Shown: positions 19,649 through 31,923, counted from the first letter of the stretch. The stretch: DNA of 64,000 nucleotides from Microbacterium sp. SLBN-154 (GCF_006715565.1 NZ_VFNL01000001.1:1364001-1428000); one strand, 5' to 3'. Numbers and translations are program-made. The notes: generated from the sequence alone by a model not told the origin.

Positions 19649-19654
19649 CAGGCT
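19649..19654 (+). promoter_or_regulatory. Possible -10 box before the ada/alkA fusion
   Basis: CAGGCT ends 6 nt before the ATG at 19661. The first base departs from TANNNT, but the spacing is identical to the clearer leaderless promoters in the window. Confidence 0.3.
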
Positions 19655-19660
19655 GGGGTC

Positions 19661-21349
19661 ATGACGACTCCTGAGACGGCGCCTCCGCCGGTGCAGGGCA
19701 CGCCCCGCGAGATGGGCTTCGCCGAACGCTACCGGGTCATCCAGTCGCGCGACCGGCGCTTCGACGGGCAGTTCGTCACCGCGGTGCGCTCGACGGGTAT
19801 CTACTGCCGGCCGAGCTGCCCCGCCCGCACACCCAAAGAGCAGAACGTCACCTTCTTCGCCACCTCGGCCGCCGCGCACGAAGCCGGCTATCGCGCGTGC
19901 AAACGCTGCCTGCCCGAAGCGGCACCCGGATCTCCCGCCTGGGACATCCGCGGCGACCTCGCCGCCCGTGCCATGCGACTCATCATCGACGGCGTCGTCG
20001 ATCGCGAGGGAGTGCCCGGCCTCGCCCGGCGACTCGGCTACTCCGCGCGCCATCTGACCCGTCTGCTGACCGCCGAACTCGGCGCGGGCCCCCTCGCCCT
20101 CGCTCGGGCGCAACGCGCCCACACCGCGCGCACCCTCCTCGTCGGCACCGACCTGTCCTCGGCGGATGTCGCCTTCGCCGCGGGCTTCTCCAGCGTCCGC
20201 CAGTTCACCGACACGATCAGCGAGGTGTTCGGGATGCCGCCGCGCGACCTCCGCGCCAGGCGCCAGGCCACCCCGGGGTCAGTCGTCGTGCCCGGGACGA
20301 GCGACCCCGCCCCCGGAACGATCGATCTCGCCCTCGCGCTCCGCGGGCCCATCGACACCGCGGGACTGTTCGGCTGGATGCGCGCGCACGCCGTTCCGGG
20401 CGTCGAGCGCGGCGACGCGGCCTCGTTCGCGCGGGTCGTGCGGCTGCCCGCCGGACCCGCCTGGTTCGAGGTGCGCGAGGAGGGTGGCCGGCTGCGCCTG
20501 CGCGCCCGGCCGTCGTCGCTGAACGACCTGAGCACCCTCATCGCCCGGGTGCGGCGGCTGTTCGACCTCGACGCCGACCCGCTGGCGGTCGACGAGGCGC
20601 TGTCGATCCACCCCGAGCTCCGTGCTGCAGTGGCCGAGATCCCGGGTGTGCGCGTACCCGGGGCGATCGATGCCGATGAGATGCTTCTGCGCGCGATGAT
20701 CGGCCAGCAGATCAGCGTCGCCGCGGCGCGCACGATGCAGGGGCGGCTCGCCGCGGCCCTCGGCACCGACGTCGAGACCCCCGGGGGATCGATGACGCTC
20801 TTTCCCGATCCGCAGGTGATCGCCGAGCGTGGCCACGAGGTGCTGCGGGGACCGGCGGCGCGCGTGCGGTCGGTCATCGCCGTCGCCGCGGCGCTGGCCC
20901 AGGGCACCCTCGCGCTCGGCCCGGGCGACGACAGGGCCGAACAGCGCCTCCGACTGCTCGCCCTCCCGGGCGTCGGCCCGTGGACGGCCGACTACGTGCG
21001 CATGCGCGTGCTGGGAGATCCCGATGTGCTGCTGCCCGGCGACGTCGCCGCCCGCACCGGGGCAGCAGCCCTCGGCCTCCCCGCCGACCCCCGCACCTTC
21101 ACGGCGTGGGCCGAGCGCACCGCGCCCTGGCGCAGCTACGCGATGGCCCACTTCTGGTACGCGGCACCCGTGACGCGAGCCTGGCGCGCCGATGCCGCCG
21201 AGACCCCGCGGACCACCACGACCCCCGCGAGCGCGGGCAGCCGTATGGCCGACCCCGCGCCCGACGCTTCACCCGCGCCACCTGTCGCCCTGCGCCCCGC
21301 CGATCACGCATCCGTCACCGCACCGACCCGCCGGAGGACCGCCTCATGA
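19661..21349 (+). CDS. alkA: Ada-type methylphosphotriester sensor fused to AlkA 3-methyladenine DNA glycosylase
   Basis: 562 aa, three modules. (1) Ada N-domain zinc site with Cys-49, Cys-53, Cys-80 and Cys-83 (IYCRPSC, ACKRC), which accepts methyl groups from DNA phosphotriesters. (2) AraC-type helix-turn-helix, residues about 95-190 ([33 protein letters not shown]). (3) AlkA glycosylase from about 215, with the helix-hairpin-helix [12 protein letters not shown] and catalytic Asp-461 in LLPGDVAAR. It senses and excises alkylated bases and probably activates its own operon. A ~65-residue Ala/Pro/Thr-rich tail after the AlkA domain is unusual. The stop overlaps the methyltransferase gene. Confidence 0.92.
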   Translation: MTTPETAPPPVQGTPREMGFAERYRVIQSRDRRFDGQFVTAVRSTGIYCRPSCPARTPKEQNVTFFATSAAAHEAGYRACKRCLPEAAPGSPAWDIRGDLAARAMRLIIDGVVDREGVPGLARRLGYSARHLTRLLTAELGAGPLALARAQRAHTARTLLVGTDLSSADVAFAAGFSSVRQFTDTISEVFGMPPRDLRARRQATPGSVVVPGTSDPAPGTIDLALALRGPIDTAGLFGWMRAHAVPGVERGDAASFARVVRLPAGPAWFEVREEGGRLRLRARPSSLNDLSTLIARVRRLFDLDADPLAVDEALSIHPELRAAVAEIPGVRVPGAIDADEMLLRAMIGQQISVAAARTMQGRLAAALGTDVETPGGSMTLFPDPQVIAERGHEVLRGPAARVRSVIAVAAALAQGTLALGPGDDRAEQRLRLLALPGVGPWTADYVRMRVLGDPDVLLPGDVAARTGAAALGLPADPRTFTAWAERTAPWRSYAMAHFWYAAPVTRAWRADAAETPRTTTTPASAGSRMADPAPDASPAPPVALRPADHASVTAPTRRRTAS

Positions 21350-21861
21350 GCACCGCGATCATCCAGACCCTCGACACTCCCGACGGCGCCTTCACGATCC
21401 TCGAGCGCGAGGGTCTCGTCGAGGCGTCGGGGTGGACCGCCGACCACGCCGCGCTCCTCGCGCGCCTCGCCGCGGCCCGCCGCCCCGACGCGGTCGTCGA
21501 GGGCGACACCGAGGCGGCCGCTGCGGTGGCCGCCTACTATGCCGGCGACGCGACGGCCATCGACGCCGTCCCGGTCCGCCAGCACGGCACGGCCCTGCAG
21601 CGAGCCGGATGGGAGGCGCTCCGCGGCATCTCACCGGGTCAGCCGCTCACCTACACGGCGTTCGCCGCCCGGCTCGGCAACCCTCGCGCCGTCCGCGTCG
21701 CGGCCTCGATCTGCGCGCGCAATGCGCCGGCGCTCTTCGTCCCGTGCCACCGCGTGCTCCGCTCCGACGGCACCCTCGGGGGATTCGCGTGGGGACTCGA
21801 GGTCAAACGCTCACTCCTCGATCGCGAAAGCCGGTTCGCCCTGTCGCGAACTGCCTCTTGA
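21346..21861 (+). CDS. ogt: O6-methylguanine-DNA methyltransferase (Ogt/MGMT)
   Basis: 171 aa. Removes alkyl groups from O6 of guanine onto its own cysteine. The active-site motif is VPCHRV with Cys-134; [30 protein letters not shown] is the preceding DNA-binding segment with the conserved Arg. GGAGGAC precedes the ATG at 21346, which overlaps the stop of the Ada/AlkA gene (ATGA). The pair is a compact alkylation-damage operon. Confidence 0.94.
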   Translation: MSTAIIQTLDTPDGAFTILEREGLVEASGWTADHAALLARLAAARRPDAVVEGDTEAAAAVAAYYAGDATAIDAVPVRQHGTALQRAGWEALRGISPGQPLTYTAFAARLGNPRAVRVAASICARNAPALFVPCHRVLRSDGTLGGFAWGLEVKRSLLDRESRFALSRTAS

Positions 21862-21887
21862 TCACAGCCTCTTCCCAGGTTTAGTCT
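21858..21887 (+). promoter_or_regulatory. Promoter of the ABC-exporter transcript
   Basis: TTGATC (21858-21863) and TAGTCT (21882-21887) are separated by 18 nt, a good vegetative promoter just after the ogt stop. Transcription would start near 21894 and produce a leader of about 230 nt containing a short ORF. Confidence 0.6.
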
Positions 21888-21942
21888 GGAGGGCTGTCGC
21901 GACCGCGGCGGCTTCGGATCACCCCACACCCTGGAGGATGCC

Positions 21943-21999
21943 ATGTATCAGGTCGACCACGTCGCGAAGATCGCCGCCGTCCTCCCCGCGGCGCGGTAG
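21943..21999 (+). CDS. Candidate 18-residue leader peptide (uORF) ahead of the ABC exporter
   Basis: ATG to TAG encodes MYQVDHVAKIAAVLPAAR. A strong GGAGG lies 5 nt before the ATG, better than that of the downstream exporter gene. The peptide is too short to be an enzyme. Its stop is followed by a hairpin (22042-22057) and two copies of AGCGCTTCT, which could form alternative folds before the exporter start at 22122. The layout resembles ribosome-mediated attenuators of antibiotic-resistance and transporter genes. The function is inferred from layout only. Confidence 0.5.
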   Translation: MYQVDHVAKIAAVLPAAR

Positions 22000-22041
22000 C
22001 TCGCAGCTTTCGGGTTCTCTTCCGGCATAACCGCCGCGCTC

Positions 22042-22057
22042 CGAGCGTTTTCGTTCG
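22042..22057 (+). promoter_or_regulatory. Hairpin in the exporter leader, candidate attenuator
   Basis: CGAGCG-TTTT-CGTTCG forms a six-pair stem (one G-U) 43 nt after the leader-peptide stop. It is followed by AGCAGCGCTTCTTT, and a second AGCGCTTCT lies further downstream. These self-complementary hexamers (AGCGCT) can pair with each other as an alternative structure. Confidence 0.35.
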
Positions 22058-22121
22058 AGCAGCGCTTCTTTCCGCGTCTCGCCACGAGTGAGCGCTTCTC
22101 CGCCACGTCCCACCAAGGATC

Positions 22122-24014
22122 ATGACTTCCTCCGCTCCGCCCGCGTCATCCGCGAAAGCCCACCTGTCCACCGCCCGCGCACTCGCGCGGCTGCTGCCGT
22201 TCGTCCGTCCCGTGCTCCCGCGCCTCGCCCTCGGCGCCGGCAGCGCGCTCATCGCCAGCCTCCTCGCCCTGGCCATCCCGCTCGTCCTCGAGGCGATCAT
22301 CCAGGGGCCGATCAACTCCGGTGACATCGGCCTCATCGGCTGGGGCGCCGCCGCCATCCTCGGGCTCGGCATCGCCGAGGCGGCGATGGTGTATCTGCGT
22401 CGCTGGTTCGTGCTCGCCCCCGCCACGATGGTTGAGTACGAGCTGCGTCAGACGTTCTACTCCCGCCTGCAGCGTCTTCCGGTCTCGTTCCACGATCGCT
22501 GGCAGTCGGGACAGCTGCTCAGCCGGATGATGCAGGACATCAGCACGCTTCGCCGGTGGATGGCCTTCGGCCTCGTGCTGCTCGTGGTGAACGTGCTGAC
22601 GATCGTCGTCGGCACCGCGCTGCTCTTCCGCTGGCACTGGCTCCTGGGCACCGTGTTCCTCGTGGTGTCGGCGCCGCTGTGGTACGCCGGCTACCGGTTC
22701 GAGAAGGCGTACGGCACGCTGGCCCGCCAGAGTCAGGACCAGGCGGGCGACCTCGCGACGTCCGTGGAGGAGAGCGTCCACGGCATCCGGGTGCTGAAGG
22801 CCTTCGGTCGAGGCAAGCACGCCCTCCAGAAGTTCGCCCGCCAGGCCGAAACCCTCCGCCAGACAGAGCTGCGCAAGGCCCGCGCTGTCGGGTGGATCTG
22901 GTTCTGGCTGGTGATCCTGCCCGACATCGCCTTCGCGCTGTGCCTGGGCACCGGCATCTACCTCGCCGCGACCGGTCAGCTCGAGGTCGACGCGCTCATC
23001 GCGTTCTTCGCCATGACCACCGTGCTGCGCTGGCCGATGGAGTCGATCGGGTTCCTCTTCTCCTTCACCCTCGACGCGCGGACGGCGACCGACCGCATCT
23101 TCGAGGTCTTCGACGAGGAGAACACGATCACCGATCCCGCCCGGCCGGTGCAGCTGTCGAACGTGCGCGGTCAGCTCGCCTTCGAAGACGCCCACTTCCG
23201 CTACCAGGACGCCGGCGCCCACGAAGCCGATCTGCTCAACGGCATCGACCTCGTGCTCGAGCCGGGGGAGACGATGGCGCTCGTGGGGCTGACCGGAAGC
23301 GGCAAGACCACACTCACCACCCTGCCGACGCGTCTCTACGACGTCACCGCCGGGCGGGTCACCCTCGATGGGACGGATGTCCGCGACCTGACCCTGAAGG
23401 AGCTCCGCCGTCACATCGGCATGGCCTTCGAAGACGCGACGCTGTTCTCGCAGACCGTCCGCGAGAACATCCTCCTGGGGCGCGAAGACCTCGAGCCGGG
23501 CTCGGAGGAAGCCGATCGCATCCTGCACGAGGCGCTCGGGGTCGCGCAGGCGAGCTTCGTCTACGACCTCCCCGACGGCGTCGACACGGTCATCGGCGAA
23601 GAGGGGCTGAGCCTCTCGGGCGGCCAGCGTCAACGTCTCGCACTCGCGCGGGCGGTGGCGGCCCGACCCAGCGTGCTGGTGCTGGACGACCCGCTGTCGG
23701 CGCTCGACGTCGACACCGAAGCGCTCGTCGAAGACGCGCTCCGCGTCGTGCTGAAGGACACCACCGCCCTGGTGGTGGCGCACCGCCCCTCGACCGTCAT
23801 GCTCGCCGACCGCGTCGCGCTCCTGGAAGCGGGGCGTGTCACCGCGGTGGGCCGCCATTCCGACCTGCTGCGGGAGAGTGAGCACTACCGGCACGTCATC
23901 TCCAGCCTCGAGCTCGCCGAGCGCGAGGCGCGTGACCCGTCGCATGTGCTCGAGGCCTCGGCCGAAGACCGCGAAGAACCCTTCGACGCCCTCGAGAAGG
24001 AGGTGACCCGATGA
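22122..24014 (+). CDS. ABC exporter half-transporter, degenerate-site subunit
   Basis: 630 aa: an N-terminal six-helix transmembrane domain (residues about 25-320) and a C-terminal ATPase domain with Walker [13 protein letters not shown] and signature [10 protein letters not shown]. Walker B reads [11 protein letters not shown], so the catalytic Glu is replaced by Asp-523. The next gene's product has a canonical Walker B but an altered signature (VSAGQRQ), so together they form a heterodimer with one degenerate ATP site, as in TM287/288-type multidrug exporters. Substrate unknown. The leader ORF and hairpin upstream suggest induced expression. Confidence 0.93.
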   Translation: MTSSAPPASSAKAHLSTARALARLLPFVRPVLPRLALGAGSALIASLLALAIPLVLEAIIQGPINSGDIGLIGWGAAAILGLGIAEAAMVYLRRWFVLAPATMVEYELRQTFYSRLQRLPVSFHDRWQSGQLLSRMMQDISTLRRWMAFGLVLLVVNVLTIVVGTALLFRWHWLLGTVFLVVSAPLWYAGYRFEKAYGTLARQSQDQAGDLATSVEESVHGIRVLKAFGRGKHALQKFARQAETLRQTELRKARAVGWIWFWLVILPDIAFALCLGTGIYLAATGQLEVDALIAFFAMTTVLRWPMESIGFLFSFTLDARTATDRIFEVFDEENTITDPARPVQLSNVRGQLAFEDAHFRYQDAGAHEADLLNGIDLVLEPGETMALVGLTGSGKTTLTTLPTRLYDVTAGRVTLDGTDVRDLTLKELRRHIGMAFEDATLFSQTVRENILLGREDLEPGSEEADRILHEALGVAQASFVYDLPDGVDTVIGEEGLSLSGGQRQRLALARAVAARPSVLVLDDPLSALDVDTEALVEDALRVVLKDTTALVVAHRPSTVMLADRVALLEAGRVTAVGRHSDLLRESEHYRHVISSLELAEREARDPSHVLEASAEDREEPFDALEKEVTR

Positions 24015-25828
24015 GCTCGGCCACCGTCACCGGAACCAGCGGCGAAGACCGCTCCGACTACACCCGGGAAGAGAGCCGCGCCATCCGGCGCCGCTCGCTC
24101 CGGCTGCTCGGGTCGCTGATCGCGCCCGTGCGCTGGCAGCTGGTGCTCGCCGCCGCGGTGCTCGTCGTCTCCACGGCGCTGCGCGTCGCCGGCCCCGCGC
24201 TCATCGGATTCGGCATCAACAACGCCCTGCCCGCCGTGGTGGACCGCAACGACTGGATGCCCACCATCGTCGTCGTGGGCCTCTACCTCGTCAGCGGCAT
24301 CGGCGGAGCCGCCCTCATCGGATGGTACGTGGTCGTCGCCGCACGATTGACCCAGGCGGTCATGCTCGACCTGCGCAAGCGCATCTTCCTGCACACCCAG
24401 AAGCTGAGCCTGGAGTTCCACGAGTCCTACACGTCGGGCCGCATCATCTCGCGGCAGACGAGCGACCTCGACACCATCCGCGAACTCCTCGACGGCGGGC
24501 TCAACGAGCTCGTCTCCGGCATCCTCTTCGGTCTGTTCACCCTCATCGCGCTGCTGCTCGTGGACTGGCAGTCCGGCGTCATCCTCATCATCATGGGGAT
24601 CCCGCTCTTCCTCCTCATGCGCTGGTTCTACAAGCGCTCGCAGATGGTCTACCGCCAGTCGCGGGTGGTGAGCGCGTCGGTGATCGTGAAGTTCGTGGAG
24701 TCGATGACGGGCATCCGCGCCGTCAAGGCCTTCCGACGCGAGGAGCGCAACGACAAGGAGTTCGGCGACCTCGCCCTCAGCTACCGCGACGTCAACATCC
24801 GCTCCATCCGCCTGTTCGGAACGTTCGAACCGGGCCTGATGGCGGTCGCCTCGGTCGCCATCGCGATGGTGGTGCTCTGGGGCGGCATCCGGGTGTCGAC
24901 CGGAGCGCTCGGGCTCGGATTCCTGCTGTCGGCGGTGCTGTACGTGCGGAACTTCTTCTCGCCGCTGCAGGAGGTGGCGTTCTTCCTGAACTCCTACCAG
25001 TCCGCCGTCGCGGCGCTGGAGAAGGTGTCGGGCGTGCTGGAAGAGCAGCCGACCGTTCCTGACCCCAAGCGCCCGGTCGACCTGTGGTCGGCGCGCGGGC
25101 ACGTGCGGTTCGACGGCGTCACCTTCGGATACGGGGATGACCGCGTCATCCTGCCCGACTTCACCCTCGACATCCCTGCGGGCCAGACGATCGCGCTCGT
25201 CGGCACGACCGGGGCGGGGAAGTCGACGCTGGCGAAGCTCGTCTCGCGGTTCTACGACCCGACGATCGGATCGGTCTCGCTCGACGGTGTGGATCTGCGC
25301 AACCTGCACCCGAAAGACCTGCGGCGCGCGATCGTCATGGTCACGCAGGAGGCGTACCTGTTCAGCGGGACGGTCGCAGACAACATCGCCCTCGGCAAGC
25401 CCGACGCCACCATGGACCAGATCCGTGCCGCGGCGCGGGCGGTCGGCGCGGAGGCCTTCATCGAGAAGCTGCCCGACGGGTACGACACCGACGTGAACAA
25501 GCGCGGCGGCCGGGTCTCGGCGGGGCAGCGTCAGCTGATCTCGTTCGCCCGTGCCTTCCTCGCCGACCCCGCGGTGCTGATCCTCGACGAGGCGACGGCG
25601 TCGCTCGACATCCCGAGCGAACGCGCGATCCAGGAGGCGCTGCAGACCCTGCTCGCCGATCGGACGGCGATCATCATCGCCCACCGCCTGTCGACCGTCG
25701 CGATCGCCGACCGGGTGCTGGTGATGGAGCACGGCCGCATCATCGAGGACGACACCCCCGACGCGCTCATCAGCGGCGACGGCAAGTTCGCCCAGCTGCA
25801 TCGGGCGTGGCGGCAGTCCCTGGTCTGA
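24011..25828 (+). CDS. ABC exporter half-transporter, catalytic-site subunit
   Basis: 605 aa: transmembrane domain (about 45-320), then ATPase domain with Walker [13 protein letters not shown], Walker [12 protein letters not shown] (canonical Glu) and signature RVSAGQRQ, in which Gly of SGGQ is replaced by Ala. That change lies in the composite site with the partner's Asp-type Walker B, as expected for a heterodimer. The ATG overlaps the partner's stop (ATGA), giving coupled 1:1 synthesis. Confidence 0.94.
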   Translation: MSSATVTGTSGEDRSDYTREESRAIRRRSLRLLGSLIAPVRWQLVLAAAVLVVSTALRVAGPALIGFGINNALPAVVDRNDWMPTIVVVGLYLVSGIGGAALIGWYVVVAARLTQAVMLDLRKRIFLHTQKLSLEFHESYTSGRIISRQTSDLDTIRELLDGGLNELVSGILFGLFTLIALLLVDWQSGVILIIMGIPLFLLMRWFYKRSQMVYRQSRVVSASVIVKFVESMTGIRAVKAFRREERNDKEFGDLALSYRDVNIRSIRLFGTFEPGLMAVASVAIAMVVLWGGIRVSTGALGLGFLLSAVLYVRNFFSPLQEVAFFLNSYQSAVAALEKVSGVLEEQPTVPDPKRPVDLWSARGHVRFDGVTFGYGDDRVILPDFTLDIPAGQTIALVGTTGAGKSTLAKLVSRFYDPTIGSVSLDGVDLRNLHPKDLRRAIVMVTQEAYLFSGTVADNIALGKPDATMDQIRAAARAVGAEAFIEKLPDGYDTDVNKRGGRVSAGQRQLISFARAFLADPAVLILDEATASLDIPSERAIQEALQTLLADRTAIIIAHRLSTVAIADRVLVMEHGRIIEDDTPDALISGDGKFAQLHRAWRQSLV

Positions 25829-25835
25829 CGCGCGG

Positions 25836-26288
25836 CTAGAGGGAGACCTCGGCGATGACCTCGCCGTACTCGGTCTCACCGACGGGCGTGAAACCGACCC
25901 GGCGGAAGAAGGCCTCGGGGCCGCCTTCGCCGGCCTCGTAAATCACGTTGACCGAGCTCATACCGCGCGAGCGGGCCTCGGCGAGCAGCTGCTCCACCGC
26001 GAACCGCCCGACACCGCGGCCCTGATCGTCGGCGTCGACGTTGATGCGCCAGAGCACGGAGCGGAAGTACTCCTGGGGGAAATCGGGGTCGAAGTTGGCG
26101 CTGACGAAGCCGACCACCTCGTCGCCGTCGAGCACCACCCGCTGCCACGACGTCTGCGGGTTGACCACGGTCGCGGCGATCCCGTAACTCACCGGCGAGA
26201 GGAACTCCTCCTGGCCGGGCTTCAGGGACATGTTGTTGACCGCGACGATCGTGGACGCGGACAGTTCCTCGAGGCGAAGTTCGGCCAT
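25836..26288 (-). CDS. GNAT-family N-acetyltransferase
   Basis: 150 aa. The acetyl-CoA binding loop is DADDQGRGVGRFAVEQLLAEAR near residues 86-107, with a C-terminal AFFRRVGFTPVGETEYGE typical of the fold. Its N-terminal part (VVLDGDEVVGFVSANFDPDF) resembles the SpeG/diamine-acetyltransferase-like branch, but the substrate cannot be stated. Start at 26288 is preceded by TAGCCT 7 nt away with no ribosome binding site. Confidence 0.85.
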   Translation of the reverse strand: MAELRLEELSASTIVAVNNMSLKPGQEEFLSPVSYGIAATVVNPQTSWQRVVLDGDEVVGFVSANFDPDFPQEYFRSVLWRINVDADDQGRGVGRFAVEQLLAEARSRGMSSVNVIYEAGEGGPEAFFRRVGFTPVGETEYGEVIAEVSL

Positions 26289-26295
26289 ACCCGAC

Positions 26296-26301
26296 AGGCT
26301 A
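26296..26301 (-). promoter_or_regulatory. -10 box of a leaderless promoter for the GNAT gene
   Basis: TAGCCT on the minus strand ends 7 nt before the ATG at 26288. Confidence 0.45.
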
Positions 26302-26361
26302 GCGAGAAAGGTCTCGTCACGCGCGCCGAGGTCGCTCGATGACACCCGAGACCACCTCCCT

Positions 26362-26385
26362 AAGTATCTCGACGTCAAGATACTT
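26362..26385. promoter_or_regulatory. 24-bp palindromic operator upstream of icd, shared with sucC
   Basis: Half sites AAGTATCT and AGATACTT flank a near-symmetric centre (CGACGTCA); 22 of 24 positions are symmetric. The core TATCTCGACGTCAAGAT matches the sucC palindrome at 412-429 except for two transitions. A TAGGGT box follows at 26399-26404, so the palindrome covers the -35 region. Confidence 0.7.
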
Positions 26386-26387
26386 GA

Positions 26388-28685
<2,298 letters not shown>

Positions 28686-28721
28686 CCCGGTCGCCGAGCC
28701 GCCGCCACGAGGGCGGGCCGC

Positions 28722-29690
28722 CTACAGTCGCTCGCGCAGGAACGCCGCCTGCACAAGCCACTGGTAGGACTGCCCGCCCTCGTGCTCGTTGAAGGGGTAG
28801 ACCTCGATCGCCTTGTCGTCGACCGGCACGCGGTTGTACGCCGCGAACACCGTCGACGGCGGGCAGATCATGTCGTGCAGGGCGGCCGAGAACAGCGCGG
28901 GCGCGGAGATCCGAGCGGCGAAGTTCACGCCGTCCACGTACGACAGGGTGCGGAAGACCCGCTCCTCGGCGCCCCGGTGCACCCGGAGGTAGCGCACGAT
29001 CTCCTGGTACGGGTCGGCGTCGGTGAGGCCCACGGCGCGTTCGAAGTGGCAGAGGAACGGCACGTCGGGCATCACGGCGCGAAGACCTTCGACCAGCCCG
29101 CCCACGGCGATGGCGATCCCGCCCCCCTGGCTGCCGCCCGTGACCGCGACGCGGGCGGGGTCGATCTGCGGCAGCCCGCGCACGGCGTCGACGGCACGAA
29201 CGCCGTCGGTGAAGAGACGTCGGTAGTAGTACGTCGCGGGGTCGTCGATGCCGCGGGTCATGAATCCGGATGCCGCGGGCCCCGACCCATGCGGGTCGGG
29301 TGTCTCACCGCCCGAACCCCAGCCGCTTCCCTGCCCGCGGGTGTCCATGAAGAGGTGGGCGTACCCAGCGTTGGCCCAGGACAGACGCTCGTGGGGGAGT
29401 CCGCGGCCGCCGCCGTATCCGTTGAACTCCACGACGGCCGGAAGGGGTCCGTCCGTGCCGCGCGGCACCCACAGCCAGGCCTTGACGGGGTCGCCCGCGA
29501 AGCCCGGGAACGTCACGTCGTAGGTGTCGATGAGGGTGAGGGGCGTGGCCACCGGAGTGACGACGACGTCGCCGCCCGCGGCGCGGGCGGCACCGATCGT
29601 ACCGGTCCAGAACTCGTCGAAATCGGCCGGTTCGGCCACGGTGGGGCGATAGGTCGTCAGGTCGGCGGGGCTCAGATCGAAGCGGGGCAC
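28722..29690 (-). CDS. Acetyl xylan esterase / cephalosporin-C deacetylase family alpha/beta hydrolase
   Basis: 322 aa, the family length. Catalytic Ser-187 lies in VTGGSQGGG, the acidic residue in the AALHDMICPPST segment, and the His in FNEHEGG near the C-terminus. Other family marks are FNGYGGGRG, FMDTRGQGSGW and RRLFTDGVRAVDA. Cytoplasmic members deacetylate imported xylo-oligosaccharides and other acetyl esters. GTG at 29690 gives the family N-terminus PRFDLSPADLTTYRP and is 6 nt from a TACGCT box. Confidence 0.93.
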   Translation of the reverse strand: MPRFDLSPADLTTYRPTVAEPADFDEFWTGTIGAARAAGGDVVVTPVATPLTLIDTYDVTFPGFAGDPVKAWLWVPRGTDGPLPAVVEFNGYGGGRGLPHERLSWANAGYAHLFMDTRGQGSGWGSGGETPDPHGSGPAASGFMTRGIDDPATYYYRRLFTDGVRAVDAVRGLPQIDPARVAVTGGSQGGGIAIAVGGLVEGLRAVMPDVPFLCHFERAVGLTDADPYQEIVRYLRVHRGAEERVFRTLSYVDGVNFAARISAPALFSAALHDMICPPSTVFAAYNRVPVDDKAIEVYPFNEHEGGQSYQWLVQAAFLRERL

Positions 29691-29696
29691 CGGGTC

Positions 29697-29702
29697 AGCG
29701 TA
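29697..29702 (-). promoter_or_regulatory. -10 box of a leaderless promoter for the esterase gene
   Basis: TACGCT on the minus strand ends 6 nt before the GTG at 29690; no Shine-Dalgarno is present. Confidence 0.5.
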
Positions 29703-29730
29703 GCGCCCTCCCGGCGTCGATCGCCGCGCC

Positions 29731-31251
29731 TCAGGAGTAGACGCTGACCTCGGTGCCGGTGGCGGTCCACTCGTAGATGAAGCGTGCCGCGTCATCCCAC
29801 ATGTTCACGCACCCGTGGCTCTGCGGGAAGCCGAGCGACGAGCGGAAGTTCGATGCGCCGTGGAACGCGATGTCGGGTGCGAACCACGTGATGTAGGGCA
29901 CGTCCTCGGTGCAGTAGCTGTTCACCGCATCGGGGTTGTAGCAGAGCGCGCCCATGTCCTGGATGCGGGTGTAGGCGAAGACGGTGAAGTTGCCGGTCGG
30001 GGTGGGCGTGGCGGCGGTGCCCGACGAGATGGTGAACGACTCCACCATGTTGCCGTTCTCGAACAGGTAGGCCCGCTGCGCGCTGAGATCGACCTCGACC
30101 GAGCGGGCGAGAGCGACCGTGGTGAAGGGCGTCTCGGTGACGCCGAGCTCGATGACGCCGTCGCCGGCGGTGATCTGCGAAGCGGCGTCGGCCGCGAGAC
30201 CGTCGGTGGACTCCAACGCCCGACCGTTCACGCCGGCCACGTCCTCGCGCAGGACCGCACCGGCCTTGTTGGTGATGACGGTGGCGTTGACGGCCTCACG
30301 GTTGACCAGGCCGGGCAGGGTGTCGATGACCGACTGGATGCCCGCCTGATCGACCTCGATCGAGATCGTTCCGCGGTCGCCGTCGCCGAGGGTGATCCAG
30401 GAGGCCACGACGGCGCGGTCGAGCGGTACGGTCCGCTCCTCGCCGATGTAGAACCCCGCGGTGTCGAGCATGGCGTTCAGTCGCGAGGCGGTTGCTTCCG
30501 CGATCGTCGTGGTGGTCTCGGCCTCGACCGCGGCGAGCGACGGTGCGACCTCGACGCGCTGCTCGCCCGCGAGGAACGCATCCTGCAGACTCTGCCGCAC
30601 GGCATCGGCGTCGATGCCCTCGCCCGCAACGGCGGGCGTGACCTGGTAGCTCGCGGAGGCCGCGTCGAAGGCGACAGCGGCGTCGACGGGTGAGACGGAG
30701 AGCTCGGGGGCGGCGGCCTGCAGCGCCTCGGCGGCGAGCACCGGATCGAGCTGCACCTCGGCGTCGACCGGGGAGGGGAACCAGCCGGTCGGGTTCCACA
30801 TGGGGTGCTCGGCGAAGGCGGTCTCGGCGAGAGCCTGCGCGTCGACGGTGGCTCCGAGGTCGGCGCCGGTCAGCTCGGCGTCGCCACCGGGCCCGGTGAG
30901 GACGACCGTCGTCTCGGCGAGACGGTTCTCGATCGCGGCGGCGGCGGCTCCGGGGGTCATGAAGCCCACGGGTACTCCGGCCACCGCCGTGCCCGGAGCG
31001 ATGAGGAAGACGGATGCCGCGACCATGCCGATCGCGGCGGCCGCAGCCGTCACACCGATCCAGAGGCCCCAGCGGCGCTTCTTCGGAGCGGGTTCCGCGG
31101 GCGCCCAGGCGTAGGTCGGTGCGTCTGCGCCGGGGACGTCGGACGACGGCGCGTCGGTGACGTCGTCAGCCTGCGGCTGGGTGGAATCGACAGCCTGCGG
31201 CTGCGGTTCAGCGGCCCCGTCGGCATTCGGCCGGGTCACAAGGTCAGTCAC
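29731..31251 (-). CDS. Membrane-anchored L,D-transpeptidase (YkuD) with peptidoglycan-binding domains
   Basis: 506 aa. A Pro/Gln-rich cytosolic head (~60 residues), one membrane helix (LWIGVTAAAAAIGMVAASVF, about residues 65-85), two repeated PG-binding-4/VanW-like regions, and a C-terminal YkuD catalytic domain with His-464 and SHGCVN (His-479, Cys-481). It would form 3-3 cross-links or attach proteins in the cell wall. GTG start with GGGGGGA upstream. The lipoprotein gene downstream is oriented the same way and could share surface function. Confidence 0.93.
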   Translation of the reverse strand: MTDLVTRPNADGAAEPQPQAVDSTQPQADDVTDAPSSDVPGADAPTYAWAPAEPAPKKRRWGLWIGVTAAAAAIGMVAASVFLIAPGTAVAGVPVGFMTPGAAAAAIENRLAETTVVLTGPGGDAELTGADLGATVDAQALAETAFAEHPMWNPTGWFPSPVDAEVQLDPVLAAEALQAAAPELSVSPVDAAVAFDAASASYQVTPAVAGEGIDADAVRQSLQDAFLAGEQRVEVAPSLAAVEAETTTTIAEATASRLNAMLDTAGFYIGEERTVPLDRAVVASWITLGDGDRGTISIEVDQAGIQSVIDTLPGLVNREAVNATVITNKAGAVLREDVAGVNGRALESTDGLAADAASQITAGDGVIELGVTETPFTTVALARSVEVDLSAQRAYLFENGNMVESFTISSGTAATPTPTGNFTVFAYTRIQDMGALCYNPDAVNSYCTEDVPYITWFAPDIAFHGASNFRSSLGFPQSHGCVNMWDDAARFIYEWTATGTEVSVYS

Positions 31252-31347
31252 GCGGTCCCCCCGACTGCGTCAGTGTCGTCATTCCATGCTAAACGACGCC
31301 GTCACCGGCGAGGACAACGGTCTTATCACGACCCGGCGTGCGACGAC

Positions 31348-31827
31348 TCAGGGCGCGCAGAGCTCCTGGAACTTCGTCACGGTCACCTGGAACGACTCGC
31401 CGATCGCAGCGGCATCCTCGATCTGGGTGAGGTCGCCGCTGGCGACGGAGTCCATCACCTCGGCGGTCTGCGTGAACATGTCCTGGAGCTCGGGCAGAAG
31501 TGCGGCGATCTCGTCGTTGGTCACCTGCGAGGCGGCGGAAGCCAGGCTGTCAGCGGCGGCGCGGGCGGCCTCGGCGACGGCGCCGGGGTCTTCGGCCGAG
31601 GCCTCCTGGAACTCGGTGGTCGCCTCGGTGATGCTGTCGGAGATGAGAAGGCACGCGTCCTGCGTGGACTGACCGCCGTCGCCCGAGGTGTCGGACGACC
31701 CTTCGTCGGTGGTGCCCTGCGAGGGCGCGGAGTCCTCGGAAGGGGAGGCGGCGGGCGCACCCGTGCACCCGGCGAGGGCCAGGACGGCGAGCAGGCTGAG
31801 GGTGCCGATGGTGGCTGTGGATCGCAT
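31348..31827 (-). CDS. Small secreted lipoprotein, unknown function
   Basis: 159 aa. Signal with lipobox LAGC (MRSTATIGTLSLLAVLALAGC would be cleaved before Cys), then a Ser/Asp/Gly-rich linker of ~40 residues, then a helical domain containing CLLISDSITEATTEFQEA and a C-terminal Cys (ELCAP). The two Cys in the folded part may form a disulfide. GGAGGT sits 6 nt before the ATG at 31827. I do not recognise the family. Confidence 0.8.
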   Translation of the reverse strand: MRSTATIGTLSLLAVLALAGCTGAPAASPSEDSAPSQGTTDEGSSDTSGDGGQSTQDACLLISDSITEATTEFQEASAEDPGAVAEAARAAADSLASAASQVTNDEIAALLPELQDMFTQTAEVMDSVASGDLTQIEDAAAIGESFQVTVTKFQELCAP

Positions 31828-31923
31828 GGCGACCTCCTTCGTCGACCTCCACCCTAGGTCAGTGGCGTTGATCACGAATTCGTAAAGACTCCTTCCAGAT
31901 CGACATCGCCTCTTGCGCGGAAC

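Noticed and set aside
16594..19701. 1035-codon open frame on the minus strand
   Set aside because: Antisense to GH130 and the secreted protein; no start context and low-complexity translation.
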